DNA of 64,000 nucleotides. It comes from Campylobacter lari subsp. concheus. GTDB taxonomy: Bacteria; Campylobacterota; Campylobacteria; Campylobacterales; Campylobacteraceae. Shown piece after piece: positions 11,159-20,357 of this stretch. The stretch covers positions 434,001 to 498,000 of the forward strand of contig NZ_CP043426.1 in NCBI RefSeq assembly GCF_008245025.1, given 5' to 3'. Under the pieces are notes generated by a model, which did no database searches, was not told the DNA's origin, and saw nothing but the letters and a program-made list of their open reading frames with translations. The translations under genes were made by a program, and so were the position numbers. Positions within the stretch are counted from its first letter, which is position 1. Every line of letters starts with the position of its first letter.

Positions 11159-11582
11159 TTTTATCCTTAAAAATACGATATGCATTACTCAAAGTTGATA
11201 TTTTTCTAAGTAGCCCATTGTAAGCCATTAAAGAAGGGATAGCAACTAAAATTCCTAATGCTGTAGCCTTTAATGCCAATGATAAACCAATAACAATAGA
11301 TTTAACATCAATATTCCCACTTGCACCCATGTCGTAAAATGTAATCATAATTCCCACTACAGTTCCCAAAAGTCCTACATAAGGAGCATTAGTGTAAATA
11401 ATATAAAGCATGGTGAGGTTTTCACTAATTGCATCATCAAATTTTTCTTGACACTGGTAATCATTTAGCTTAATTTTTCTAAAAAACAATATACGTTCTA
11501 TAGTGCACCATATGGCAATAAATGCCATTATCCCTAAAACAATAAATATAATTAAGTCAATATAAGTTTTTAAAAATTCCAT
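11151..11582 (-). CDS. exbB: MotA/TolQ/ExbB proton channel ExbB
   Basis: Inner-membrane component of the TonB motor, 143 residues with three membrane segments. The conserved stretch NAPYVGLLGTVVGIMITFYDMG and the following GLSLALKATALGILVAIP are the family signature. The second of two ATGs (11582) is preferred because GAGGG lies four bases before it and only one base before the first. It heads the exbB-exbD-tonB operon; a -10 box (TATAAT on the minus strand, 11610-11615) and Fur-type sites lie upstream, so iron-repressed expression is expected. Confidence 0.9.
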   Translation of the reverse strand: MEFLKTYIDLIIFIVLGIMAFIAIWCTIERILFFRKIKLNDYQCQEKFDDAISENLTMLYIIYTNAPYVGLLGTVVGIMITFYDMGASGNIDVKSIVIGLSLALKATALGILVAIPSLMAYNGLLRKISTLSNAYRIFKDKNA

Positions 11583-11636
11583 CATACCCTCATTTTAAAA
11601 ATTTTTGTGATTATATTACTAAAAGTTAAATTTTTT

Positions 11637-11700
11637 ATTAATAACAATTATCATAATTGATACAATAAATTTATTTTAAATTAATAATTATTATCATAAT
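11637..11700. promoter_or_regulatory. Two Fur-box-like sites between divergent iron genes
   Basis: ATAACAATTATCATAATTGA (11641-11660) and TTAATAATTATTATCATAAT (11681-11700) both match the AT-rich Fur pattern built on repeats of GATAAT/ATTATC. One lies next to the exbB -10 box, the other covers the probable receptor promoter. The Fur gene itself is at 29648-30103. Confidence 0.7.
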
Positions 11701-11738
11701 ATTCCAGTTTTGAAAATTTATTTACAAGAAAGGAAATA

Positions 11739-13832
11739 ATGAAAAAACATTGTTTATCATTTTGTGTTGCTAGTTTTTTGGTCTGCAATGCTTTATCGCA
11801 AGAAGTTTTATTAGATAGCTCCATAGTAAGTGCTTCTGGTTTTTCTCAAGATATTAAAGAAGCCCCTGCTACTATAAATGTGATTAGTAAAAGAGATTTA
11901 GAAAATAAGCCTTATAGAGATGTTGCCGAAGCTATTGCTGATATTCCCGGTGTGGATTTATTTGCTAGCAAAGGAAAAACTGGATCTTATAATATTACCA
12001 TGAGAGGTATTACTGGATATACTTTAATTTTAATTGATGGGCGCCGTCAAGGGATAGGCGGAGAAGTGGGGCCTAATGGTTTTAATGAAATTTCAAATTC
12101 ATTCCTACCTCCAATTTCTAGCATAGAAAGAATAGAAGTAATCAAAGGACCAATGAGTACTTTATATGGTTCTGAAGCTTTAGGTGGTGTTGTAAATATC
12201 ATTACAAAAAAAGTAAGCGATAAATGGGAAACATCAGTTAGTTTAGATAGTATTTTTAATGCGCATAAAGAATGGGGTAATACTTATGGTACAAGCATAT
12301 ATTCTAGCGGTCCATTGATGAATGATCATTTAGGACTTACTTTGCGTTTTAGAGAATTTTATAGGGAGCAATCCAATGTTGAATTTAGCAATGGGAGCGG
12401 TCAAAGAGTGCAAGGTGATCAGGCTCAAAGTCCTACAAAAGCCAATAATTTTAATTTAGGAACTCGGTTAAATTATTTAGTAGATGATTATAATACTTTG
12501 ATATTTGACATTGATTTTTCAAGAAATCATTATGATAACAAAAAAGGCCAACTAGGCACATTAACAAAACCAACAGATAAAAATGATGGCTCTTTAACAG
12601 GTGGTTATACAGACACTATGCAAGTGGATAAGTTGGTAACTTATTTAGGTCATGAGGGTGTGTATGAAGATTTTTCGATTACTTCTACCTTGCAGTATAA
12701 CCGTGTAAGTAACGATGGGCGTGAGGTGATTGGCCAAGCAAATCAGCCATTTCTGGGACAAAATAGAGATATAGTTGCTGAAGATATTATTTTAGATACA
12801 AGATCAGTTATACCTTTAGGCCAAAGTCATATTTTAAGCGTTGGTGGTGAATATAGACTTGAAAAAATGCAAGATAAAATCGCTAATCCTGCGAATTTTG
12901 ATCAATATTTATTGGCTTTTTTTGCAGAAGATGAATATAGCATAAGAGATGATTTGAGATTTACTTTTGGTGCAAGATATAATTATCATGAAATTTTTGG
13001 AAATAATATTTCACCAAGAGCTTATTTAGTTTATAATCCTACTAGCGAGCTTACTTTAAAAGGTGGTGTTTCAACGGGTTTTAGAACTCCATATGCTAAT
13101 AGATTGATAGCTGGTGCTTATAATTATAGTGGACAGGGTAAATATCCTATGTATGGAAATCCAAATCTAAAAGAAGAAACATCGCTTAATTATGAATTAG
13201 CCGCTGTTTATAATAATGATTTACTTTATATTTCAGCCATTGGGTTTTTGACAAATTTTAAAGATAAAATTTCTAGTCAAAAATTTAGCAAAAATAGTAT
13301 GATTTCGGGTATTGGAAAATGTGAAGCTGATACATGTTATCAAGCGATTAATCATGGTAAGGTTGAATATAAGGGTATAGAGCTTGGAGCGGGGATTACT
13401 CCTATAGAACATTTAAATTTAGATTTAGCTTACACTTATCTTGATAGTGAAGTAAAAGATGCACAAGATAAGACTGTGATAGGAAAGCCAGAAGTTGATA
13501 GTTTAAAACACAATATCATGTTAAAAGCAAGTTATAATATCTTTAATAAATTCACTCCATGGGTAAAAGGTGAGTGGCAAATAGATCGTTATATGGGTGA
13601 TACAAATATTAATAGAGAATACTATCAAGATGTCTTTTTAGCTTCTATGGGCGTGCGTTATGATATCAATAAAAATTGGAATATTAATGCAGCAATTTAT
13701 AATCTTTTTGATAAAAGTTTTACAAATGATTGGGAATCTTATAAAAACAAAGGTGAAGATACTTGGGTAAATACTTATAATCGTATAGAAGAGGGAAGAA
13801 GAATTTATATTTCAATCAATGGTAGTTTTTAA
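11739..13832 (+). CDS. TonB-dependent outer-membrane ferric siderophore receptor (CfrA/CfrB type)
   Basis: A 697-residue outer-membrane receptor: signal peptide (about 1-20, cut before QEVLL), TonB box region near 22-33, plug domain with the usual blocks (IPGVDL, ITMRGI, LIDGRRQG, and IEVIKGPMSTLYGSEALGGVVNI split across 125-150), then a 22-strand barrel ending in Phe. A Cys pair in an outer loop (KCEADTC) is a further sign. It resembles the Campylobacter ferric-enterobactin receptors CfrA and CfrB; I cannot tell which, or the ligand, by eye. AAGGAAA precedes the ATG. Fur-type boxes upstream and the divergent exbBD-tonB operon indicate iron-repressed uptake. It converges on dnaX and overlaps its stop codon. 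Confidence 0.9.
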   Translation: MKKHCLSFCVASFLVCNALSQEVLLDSSIVSASGFSQDIKEAPATINVISKRDLENKPYRDVAEAIADIPGVDLFASKGKTGSYNITMRGITGYTLILIDGRRQGIGGEVGPNGFNEISNSFLPPISSIERIEVIKGPMSTLYGSEALGGVVNIITKKVSDKWETSVSLDSIFNAHKEWGNTYGTSIYSSGPLMNDHLGLTLRFREFYREQSNVEFSNGSGQRVQGDQAQSPTKANNFNLGTRLNYLVDDYNTLIFDIDFSRNHYDNKKGQLGTLTKPTDKNDGSLTGGYTDTMQVDKLVTYLGHEGVYEDFSITSTLQYNRVSNDGREVIGQANQPFLGQNRDIVAEDIILDTRSVIPLGQSHILSVGGEYRLEKMQDKIANPANFDQYLLAFFAEDEYSIRDDLRFTFGARYNYHEIFGNNISPRAYLVYNPTSELTLKGGVSTGFRTPYANRLIAGAYNYSGQGKYPMYGNPNLKEETSLNYELAAVYNNDLLYISAIGFLTNFKDKISSQKFSKNSMISGIGKCEADTCYQAINHGKVEYKGIELGAGITPIEHLNLDLAYTYLDSEVKDAQDKTVIGKPEVDSLKHNIMLKASYNIFNKFTPWVKGEWQIDRYMGDTNINREYYQDVFLASMGVRYDINKNWNINAAIYNLFDKSFTNDWESYKNKGEDTWVNTYNRIEEGRRIYISINGSF

Positions 13833-15361
13833 TTTTGTATTATTGGGGAACCAAAGAGTTTATTAAGAGCTTCTTTGGTTTCGTCTTTAGGATTGTATTT
13901 TTTAGCGTCTTTTTTAAAATTTTCAAAATGCTCATTTAAATTCGGAGTGCTTTTTACTTCTTGTTTTATGGGAGTTTTGAATATATCTTGTAGTTTTTGA
14001 GTATCTATGGTTTCTATTTTTTGGATTTTAATTTGTGTTTTTTCTCCAAAAAGCTCATGAAGTAATGTTTTGATTAATTTAAAACCATTGTTTAAAACTA
14101 TTCTATCATCATCTTTAGCATGTGAGCTAATACTTAAAATATCATCTTCAAAAGAAACAAACTGCGTGGTTTTTTTGAAAACTTCAGCTAAGTCATAATC
14201 TCTTTTATATATTGCTTTTAAGAGATTTTCATAAGGACTAAGCTTTTCTTCTTTAAGGGTTTGTTGAATAGAAGGAATTTCTTGTTGTTTTGGATTTGGC
14301 ATTCTATCTTGTTTTGAACTTTTAATAGCCTCATCAATGCTTTTTAGATAAGTTGCCTCTATAAGCATGAAAGCCATAACGCAAAGCACAAAACTATCAT
14401 CATCACTAGAATTTAACATAGTCTTAGCGCGTGAAAGAATTCTAAAAAATCTTTCATAAATTAACATAGAAAAAAGATTATTTTTGGCAAAAAATGCTTC
14501 TTTTAAAAAAAATATCATCTCATCAATAATATTGCTTGCTTCATAATCTTCAAATTCTTTTAAAAACTCAAGAACTTTATCTTTATCATTAGCTAAAATA
14601 GCTTGATAAAATCCTTCAATTTTAGCTGGATCTAAAAAGCCTAGCATCGCAGTGATTTTTTGTGTTTGTATATCATTTTGACAATATACTATGGCTTGAT
14701 CTAGTAAGGTCAGAGTATCTCTTAAAGAACCATTTCCACTTCTTGCAATGAGTTTTAAAGCTTCTTTTTCATAATTGATATTTTCGTTTTCCAAAACCCA
14801 CTCAAGATGATTTAAGATATCATGAGTAGAAATTTGCTTAAATCTAAAATGCTGTGTTCTTGAAAGAACTGTGGCAGGAAGTTTTAAGGGATCGGTTGTT
14901 GCTAGTATAAATTTTACATAACTTGGTGGTTCTTCTAAGGTTTTAAGCAAAGCATTTGCAGCTTGTGGGGTGAGCATATGCACTTCATCGATAATAAAAA
15001 TTTTAAACCTAGCTAAAGATGGAGCATATTTGACTTGCTCGATAAGCTCTTGTATATCTTCTAAGCTTCTATGGCTTGCAGCATCCATTTCTATAATGTC
15101 TATATTAGAGCCATTAAGTGAAGATAAACATTGAGAACATTCACCACAAGGGTTAGCACTTGGTCCATTTTCACATACTAGAGCTCTTGAAAAAATTCTT
15201 GCACTTGAAGTCTTTCCGCTTCCGCGTAACCCTGAGAATAAGTAAGCGTGCGCTAAACGGTTATTTTCAAGAGCATATTTTAAGCTTGTAGAAACAGTAT
15301 TTTGCCCTACAAGTTCATTGAAATTTTTTGGTCTGTATTTAACAGCAAGAGCTTGAAGCAT
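13829..15361 (-). CDS. dnaX: DNA polymerase III gamma/tau subunit
   Basis: Clamp-loader ATPase of the replicative polymerase, 510 residues. Visible features: Walker A GLRGSGKTS (44-52), zinc-binding cysteines at 63, 72, 75 and 78, Walker B IIDEVH (123-128) and the sensor region LLKTLEEPP. The C-terminal part after about 350 is charged and poorly conserved, and the protein is shorter than E. coli tau. The start lies two bases after the rho stop codon, so it is read with rho. This rho-dnaX pairing is found in C. jejuni. Confidence 0.93.
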   Translation of the reverse strand: MLQALAVKYRPKNFNELVGQNTVSTSLKYALENNRLAHAYLFSGLRGSGKTSSARIFSRALVCENGPSANPCGECSQCLSSLNGSNIDIIEMDAASHRSLEDIQELIEQVKYAPSLARFKIFIIDEVHMLTPQAANALLKTLEEPPSYVKFILATTDPLKLPATVLSRTQHFRFKQISTHDILNHLEWVLENENINYEKEALKLIARSGNGSLRDTLTLLDQAIVYCQNDIQTQKITAMLGFLDPAKIEGFYQAILANDKDKVLEFLKEFEDYEASNIIDEMIFFLKEAFFAKNNLFSMLIYERFFRILSRAKTMLNSSDDDSFVLCVMAFMLIEATYLKSIDEAIKSSKQDRMPNPKQQEIPSIQQTLKEEKLSPYENLLKAIYKRDYDLAEVFKKTTQFVSFEDDILSISSHAKDDDRIVLNNGFKLIKTLLHELFGEKTQIKIQKIETIDTQKLQDIFKTPIKQEVKSTPNLNEHFENFKKDAKKYNPKDETKEALNKLFGSPIIQN

Positions 15362-15363
15362 TG

Positions 15364-16668
15364 CTACTCATTCATGATAGATAATAACTCTTCATTGCTT
15401 TTGGTTTTTAGCATTTTAGAGTATAAAAATTTTAATGCTTCTATATCATCCATTTGTGAAATAGCTGATCTAATTGCCCAAATTTTTTGAAGTTTTTCAA
15501 CACCTTGGAGCAATTCTTCTTTTCTAGTACCTGATTTTATGATGTTAATTGCAGGGTAAATTCTTCTGTCTGAAATATTTCTATCAAGAACGATTTCACT
15601 ATTTCCTGTTCCTTTAAATTCTTCAAAAATTACTTCATCCATTCTTGAACCTGTTTCTATCAAAGCAGTTGCTATAATGGTTAATGAGCCACCGTGTTCT
15701 ATATTTCTAGCTGCACCAAAAAAGCGTTTTGGTTTATGTAAGGCATTTGCATCGACCCCGCCGCTTAAAACCTTACCGCTACTTGGAGTAGCAGTATTAT
15801 AAGCTCTTGCTAATCTTGTAATAGAATCAAGTAAGATAATGACATCTTTACCTGTTTCTACCATCCTTTTTGCTTTTTCTATAACAAGTTCAGCTACTCT
15901 AACATGATTATAAGCAGGTAAGTCAAAAGTAGAGCTAAAAACCTCACCTTTAACACATCTTTGCATATCTGTAACTTCTTCAGGGCGCTCATCTACTAAA
16001 AGTACAATCAAATGAGCCTCTGGGTGATTTTTAGCAATAGCAGTAGCTAGTTCTTTCATTAGCTCAGTTTTACCAGTTCTTGGAGGTGCTACGATTAAGC
16101 TTCTTTGGCCTTTTCCTATAGGGGCAAATAAATCAAGCATTCTACCTGTTAGTTTTAAAGGATCGTATTCTAATTTGATTTTTTCAGTTGGAAAAATTGG
16201 AGTAAGATTGTCAAATAAAGGTCTTTCTCTAGCTTCTTTTAATGGAAGATAATTAATCGCTTCAATTTTTAACAAAGCATAGTATTTTTCTTGATCTTTT
16301 GGTTCTCTAACTTGACCGGTAACTATATCTCCAACACGCAGAGCAAATTTGCGAATTTGTGAGTTTGATACATAAGCATCATTTACACTATCGCTTAAAT
16401 TTGAATCCATTCCACGCAAAAAGCCATAGCCTTCAGGTGAAATTTCTAAAATTCCTGTAAAGAGTATAAAGCCGCCTTTTTTGGTTTGTGCTTTTAGAAT
16501 TTCAAAAATAAGATCTTGCCTTCTAAATTCTCTTGGGTTTTCTATTTCTGCTTCATTAGCAATTTTAACTAAGCTTTCTAGATCAAGCAACTTTAAATCT
16601 TCTATCTTATAACCTTCCACTGGAATGTGTGTTCTTTGGTGTTGTTTTTTTTCTTTTGTATTTTCCAT
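15364..16668 (-). CDS. rho: Transcription termination factor Rho
   Basis: Hexameric RNA helicase that ends transcription of untranslated RNA, 434 residues. It has the N-terminal helical domain (about 20-62), the RNA-binding cold-shock-like domain with the RNP1 motif GYGFLR (80-85), GKGQR (185-189) and the P-loop PPRTGKTE (195-202), followed by Walker B ([13 protein letters not shown]) and the Q/R-loop region. Length and motif order are normal. The upstream region 16669-16843 is a divergent promoter area shared with ccoI; dnaX follows two bases downstream. Confidence 0.96.
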   Translation of the reverse strand: MENTKEKKQHQRTHIPVEGYKIEDLKLLDLESLVKIANEAEIENPREFRRQDLIFEILKAQTKKGGFILFTGILEISPEGYGFLRGMDSNLSDSVNDAYVSNSQIRKFALRVGDIVTGQVREPKDQEKYYALLKIEAINYLPLKEARERPLFDNLTPIFPTEKIKLEYDPLKLTGRMLDLFAPIGKGQRSLIVAPPRTGKTELMKELATAIAKNHPEAHLIVLLVDERPEEVTDMQRCVKGEVFSSTFDLPAYNHVRVAELVIEKAKRMVETGKDVIILLDSITRLARAYNTATPSSGKVLSGGVDANALHKPKRFFGAARNIEHGGSLTIIATALIETGSRMDEVIFEEFKGTGNSEIVLDRNISDRRIYPAINIIKSGTRKEELLQGVEKLQKIWAIRSAISQMDDIEALKFLYSKMLKTKSNEELLSIMNE

Positions 16669-16843
16669 ATATCCTCTAAAATGTAGAAAATGTAGTATTT
16701 AATAATGAATAAGAGATTTTATTCAAAAAAACGCTTCTTTGTCAAATTTTTAAAATTATAATATAGCTTTGTAAATAATTTTTAAAATAGTGATTTTAAA
16801 AAAATGATAAAATATTGTAAAAAATTATTAAAGAAAGTATAAG

Positions 16844-19189
16844 ATGAAATGCAAACACTGCCAATTAAACTTTAGACAAGATCAAATGATAAAAAAAAAT
16901 GGAAATTATTTTTGCTGCAAGGGCTGTGAGAGTGTTTATGAGATTTTACAAGAAAATAATTTGGAAGAATTTTATGAAAAACTTGGCAATCAAACCCTAA
17001 CTCCTGCCATAATAGAACATAATGTTAAAGATTATGAAAAATACATACAAAAAACCAAAGAAGGTTTTAGTGAGATTTTTTTACTTATAGAAGAAATTCA
17101 TTGTGCTGCCTGTGTTTGGCTTAATGAAAAAATTCTCATTAAAAGTGAAGGGGTAATAGAAGTTGATATTAATTCTATTACTCATAAAGCTAGAATTGTT
17201 TTTGATGAAAAAAGCATAAATTTAGCAAAAATTATCCAAAGCATAGAAAGTATTGGTTATAAAGCTAGTGTGTATTTGCCTACAAAGAATGAACAAAGAG
17301 CAACTCAAACCAAAAGAGATTTTTATGCAAAATTAATAGTTGCTATAGCTTGTGTGATGAATATTATGTGGATATCTGTAGCTAAGTATGCTGGATTTTT
17401 TAGTGGCATGGAAGCTGATACTAAGGATATTTTGCATTTTGCTGAATTTTTACTTTGTACCCCTGTACTTTTTTACACAGGCTCAATCTTTTATAAAAAT
17501 GCCTATTATGCTTTGAAATTTAAAAGTGTTAATATGGATACTTTGGTAATTAGTGGGGCAAGTTTAGCTTATATATATTCAATATGGGCAATGTTTTCAA
17601 GAGCTTCGCAAGTGTATTTTGATTCTGTGGCAATGATTATTTGTTTTGTTTTTATAGGAAAATACTTAGAGCTTTTAAGTAAGAAAAAAGCTCTTGATAC
17701 GCTTGATCATTTACGATCGTTTTTAAGTAGTGAAGTAAGGGTTTTAAAAAATGATAAAATAGAAAATATCGATGTAGAAGAAGTGCAAATAGGAGATATT
17801 ATAGAATTAAAAGAAGGCGATAGGGTTTTAATAGATGGAGTGTGTATTAGTGGTAATATTAGCTTGGATATGTCTAGTTTAAGTGGAGAGAGTTTACCAC
17901 TTGATGCGCAAAAAGATGATATGATTTATTCTGCTTCTTTGGTTTTAAGCGGGAATGCATTATATAAGGCAAATGCACTTTATAAGGATTCTAAATTAGC
18001 TAGGATTATTAATTTACTTGAAAACTCAAGTTCAAAAAAAGCCAAAATAGAAAAAATAGTACAGCAAGTAAGTAAGTATTTTTCACCTATTATCTTAACT
18101 TGTGCTTTATTTTGCTTTGCTTTTACTTTTTTTGTGTTAAATTTGGGTTTTGAAGAAGCTATGATACGTATGGTTTCTGTGTTAATTATAGCTTGTCCAT
18201 GCGCTTTGGCTTTGGCTACACCGGTGAGTTCTTTAGTGGCAATTAGTGCTGGTTTGAAAGAAAAAATTTTATTTAAAGAAGCAGGTGTTGTGGAGGATTT
18301 GAGTAAATGTAATGTGGCTGTGTTTGATAAAACAGGGGTTTTAACAAAGGCTAGTTTAGAGGTTAAAAAAAGCTTTTTGGATGAGAGGTTGGATAAAAAT
18401 GAATTATTAAATTTCTTACACCTAACTAACCACCCAGTGGCTAAAAGTATTTTGAAATTTTTAGATGAAAAAATCGATAGCAGAATAGAATTTGAAAAAG
18501 TTCAAAATTTTCAAGCAAGAGGTTATAAAGCCTTTTTGGGCAAAGATGAATTTTTGGGAGGAAATGAGAAATTTTTCAAAGAAAATCATATACAAGTACA
18601 AGAATTTCAAATCACGCATTTTATATTTGCTAAAAATAAAATTATATTAGCAACTTTTGAGTTAGAAGATAGTGTGAGAGAAAGTTCTGAGGAGTTGATT
18701 AGATTTATGAAAGAATGTAAAATGCAAATTTACATGTTAAGCGGTGATAATTTATCTGCTGTGAGTAAGGTGGCTGAAAAATTAAAAATAAATAATTTCA
18801 AAGCATCGTGTATGCCAGAAGATAAAATGCAAATAATAGCTAATTTAAATCAAACAGGTAAGGTTTTAATGGTAGGAGATGGGATAAATGATGCTTTAGC
18901 GCTTTCTTATGCAGGTGTTGGGGTTTCTTTAAAAGAAGGTTCTGAGCTTGCTATGGAAAATAGTGATATTATATTGTTAAAAAATGACCTAAAAAGCTTA
19001 CAAAAAGCCATACAAATAGCTAAAAAAACTTATCAAATTATTAAACAAAATTTGGCTTTTTCTTTATTTTATAATGCCTTGAGCATGCCTTTAGCTTTTT
19101 TTGGTTTGATTAATCCTTTAATTGCGGCTTTATCAATGTCTTTTAGTAGTATAATAGTGATTTTAAATGCTTTAAGGATTAAAAAATGA
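16844..19189 (+). CDS. ccoI: Copper-transporting P-type ATPase CcoI (FixI type)
   Basis: Inner-membrane copper exporter needed to build the cbb3-type cytochrome oxidase, 781 residues. The N-terminus has a Cys-rich metal site (CKHC at 3-6, CCKGC at 24-28) typical of FixI/CcoI, then a heavy-metal domain with CAAC (87-90). The membrane motif CPCALALATP, the phosphorylation motif DKTGVLTKA (the usual T in DKTGT replaced by V) and GDGINDALALS are all present. The stop overlaps the ccoS start by four bases. The pair ccoI-ccoS next to a cytochrome c553 fits respiration at low oxygen. Confidence 0.92.
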   Translation: MKCKHCQLNFRQDQMIKKNGNYFCCKGCESVYEILQENNLEEFYEKLGNQTLTPAIIEHNVKDYEKYIQKTKEGFSEIFLLIEEIHCAACVWLNEKILIKSEGVIEVDINSITHKARIVFDEKSINLAKIIQSIESIGYKASVYLPTKNEQRATQTKRDFYAKLIVAIACVMNIMWISVAKYAGFFSGMEADTKDILHFAEFLLCTPVLFYTGSIFYKNAYYALKFKSVNMDTLVISGASLAYIYSIWAMFSRASQVYFDSVAMIICFVFIGKYLELLSKKKALDTLDHLRSFLSSEVRVLKNDKIENIDVEEVQIGDIIELKEGDRVLIDGVCISGNISLDMSSLSGESLPLDAQKDDMIYSASLVLSGNALYKANALYKDSKLARIINLLENSSSKKAKIEKIVQQVSKYFSPIILTCALFCFAFTFFVLNLGFEEAMIRMVSVLIIACPCALALATPVSSLVAISAGLKEKILFKEAGVVEDLSKCNVAVFDKTGVLTKASLEVKKSFLDERLDKNELLNFLHLTNHPVAKSILKFLDEKIDSRIEFEKVQNFQARGYKAFLGKDEFLGGNEKFFKENHIQVQEFQITHFIFAKNKIILATFELEDSVRESSEELIRFMKECKMQIYMLSGDNLSAVSKVAEKLKINNFKASCMPEDKMQIIANLNQTGKVLMVGDGINDALALSYAGVGVSLKEGSELAMENSDIILLKNDLKSLQKAIQIAKKTYQIIKQNLAFSLFYNALSMPLAFFGLINPLIAALSMSFSSIIVILNALRIKK

Positions 19190-19395
19190 ACGGTGTTTTA
19201 ATGATGATGATAGGCGTTTCTTTGGTTGCTTTGTTTTTGGCAATTTGCGCTTTGCTTTGGGGTATAAAGAATAAACAATTTGATGATGATTATAAATTTA
19301 CTACTTTAAATGATAGTGAAGAAGCTTTAAATGATGCGGTGATTTTAGAAAAAAGAAAAAAAGAAGCTTTGGAAAAGAACAAAAAACAGCCATAA
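19186..19395 (+). CDS. ccoS: Cytochrome cbb3 oxidase maturation protein CcoS
   Basis: A 69-residue single-span membrane protein. The membrane segment is at about 4-27 and ends in the conserved WGIKNKQFDD motif, which marks CcoS. It is needed for cofactor insertion into the cbb3 oxidase. It overlaps ccoI by four bases (ATGA), and its stop codon lies inside the following terminator hairpin. The charged C-terminal tail (KRKKEALEKNKK) is cytoplasmic. Confidence 0.9.
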   Translation: MNGVLMMMIGVSLVALFLAICALLWGIKNKQFDDDYKFTTLNDSEEALNDAVILEKRKKEALEKNKKQP

Positions 19396-19403
19396 AGGCT
19401 GTT
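19385..19403. terminator. Bidirectional terminator between ccoS and cytochrome c gene
   Basis: AACAGCC-ATAAA-GGCTGTT forms a 7-bp stem with T-rich sequence after it on the + strand and TTTTTT on the minus strand. It separates the two convergent genes. Confidence 0.75.
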
Positions 19404-19406
19404 AAA

Positions 19407-19712
19407 TTATTTTTTTAAGCTTTCGATATATTCTTCAATTGCTTTGAAATCTGCTTCTGTTAAACCTTTAAGGTTGATTTTCATGATAGCACCTTGACCA
19501 TAAGCATTTCTTTTACCTGCTGCATAGTCTTTCATGTATTGCAATCTTTCAGCTGCAGTTAAAGAATTTAAAGCAGGAACTTTGTTAAGATAAACTTTAT
19601 CTGCTTTAGCACCATGACATACTGCACATTTTTTGTAAAGTGTAGCACCATCTGCAGCAAAAGCTGAAACACCAAGACATGCTAAAGCTGATAAAACAAG
19701 TAGCTTTTTCAT
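19407..19712 (-). CDS. Periplasmic cytochrome c553
   Basis: A 101-residue exported class I cytochrome c. The signal peptide is cut after AFA (about residue 19). The heme motif CAVCH (33-37 approx.) and a downstream Met ligand region (AIMKINLKGLTEADFKAIEEYI) are present. It carries electrons in the periplasm to the cbb3 oxidase or to peroxidases. A -10 box (TATAAT on the minus strand, 19752-19757) and a GGAG ribosome-binding site support the start. Its position beside ccoI-ccoS matches C. jejuni. Confidence 0.9.
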   Translation of the reverse strand: MKKLLVLSALACLGVSAFAADGATLYKKCAVCHGAKADKVYLNKVPALNSLTAAERLQYMKDYAAGKRNAYGQGAIMKINLKGLTEADFKAIEEYIESLKK

Positions 19713-19829
19713 TGTATTACTCCTATATAAATTGAAAATAAAATGTTTTTAATTATAAGCTTTTTTTATTTAAAGTCGCTTAAAATTTTTTTTACTTGAT
19801 AAATTATAAAAATCTTAATAAAAATACAT

Positions 19830-19835
19830 TATAAT
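19830..19835 (+). promoter_or_regulatory. -10 box of gmhB, predicts a leaderless mRNA
   Basis: TATAAT ends only six bases before the gmhB ATG at 19842, and no Shine-Dalgarno sequence is visible. The transcript should start at or within a base or two of the A of the start codon. Confidence 0.55.
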
Positions 19836-19841
19836 TTTTTT

Positions 19842-20357
19842 ATGAAAACAAAGGCGTTATTTTTAGATAGAGATGGGATTATTAATATAGATAAAAAATA
19901 CGTTCATAAGATCAGTGATTTTGAATTTTGTGATGGTATTTTTGAACTTTGTGAATTTTTTCAAAAGCAAAATTTTTTAATTTTTGTAGCTACTAATCAA
20001 TCAGGCATTGCTAGAGCTTATTATAATGAAAAAGATTTTGAAATTTTAAGCTCGTATATGCTAGGTGAGTTTTTGAAAAAAGGCATTAAAATAGAAAAAA
20101 TTTATCACTGCCCGCATTTAGAAAATTGTGAATGTCGTAAGCCAAAACCTGGCATGCTTTTAAAAGCACAAAAAGAATTTAATATAGATTTTTCACAATC
20201 TTTTTTTATAGGGGATAATTTAAGCGATATGCAAGCTGGAATTAATGCTGGTGTAAAAAATCTGTTTTTGATTAATGAAAATTATAATGACGATAAAAAC
20301 TATAAGGTTTTTAAAAATTTAAAAGAACTTTTGCATTATTTAAAGGATAGAAAATGA
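19842..20357 (+). CDS. gmhB: D-glycero-beta-D-manno-heptose-1,7-bisphosphate 7-phosphatase
   Basis: HAD-family phosphatase of 171 residues that removes the 7-phosphate in ADP-heptose synthesis for lipooligosaccharide. The nucleophile motif FLDRDGIIN is at 7-15, ATNQSG near 49-54, and the zinc loop CPHLENCECRKPKPGM at about 89-104; GDNLSDMQA closes the site. The stop overlaps the hldD start (ATGA). With hldD, hldE and gmhA it makes the complete route from sedoheptulose-7-phosphate to ADP-L-glycero-D-manno-heptose. Confidence 0.93.
   Translation: MKTKALFLDRDGIINIDKKYVHKISDFEFCDGIFELCEFFQKQNFLIFVATNQSGIARAYYNEKDFEILSSYMLGEFLKKGIKIEKIYHCPHLENCECRKPKPGMLLKAQKEFNIDFSQSFFIGDNLSDMQAGINAGVKNLFLINENYNDDKNYKVFKNLKELLHYLKDRK

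Noticed and set aside
11739..13832. Receptor as a pseudogene (some C. jejuni cfrB genes are broken)
   Set aside because: The frame is intact from signal peptide to terminal Phe with normal length.
16844..19189. CopA-type copper detoxification ATPase
   Set aside because: The Cys-rich N-terminus and the coupled ccoS gene fit the oxidase-assembly type CcoI/FixI instead.
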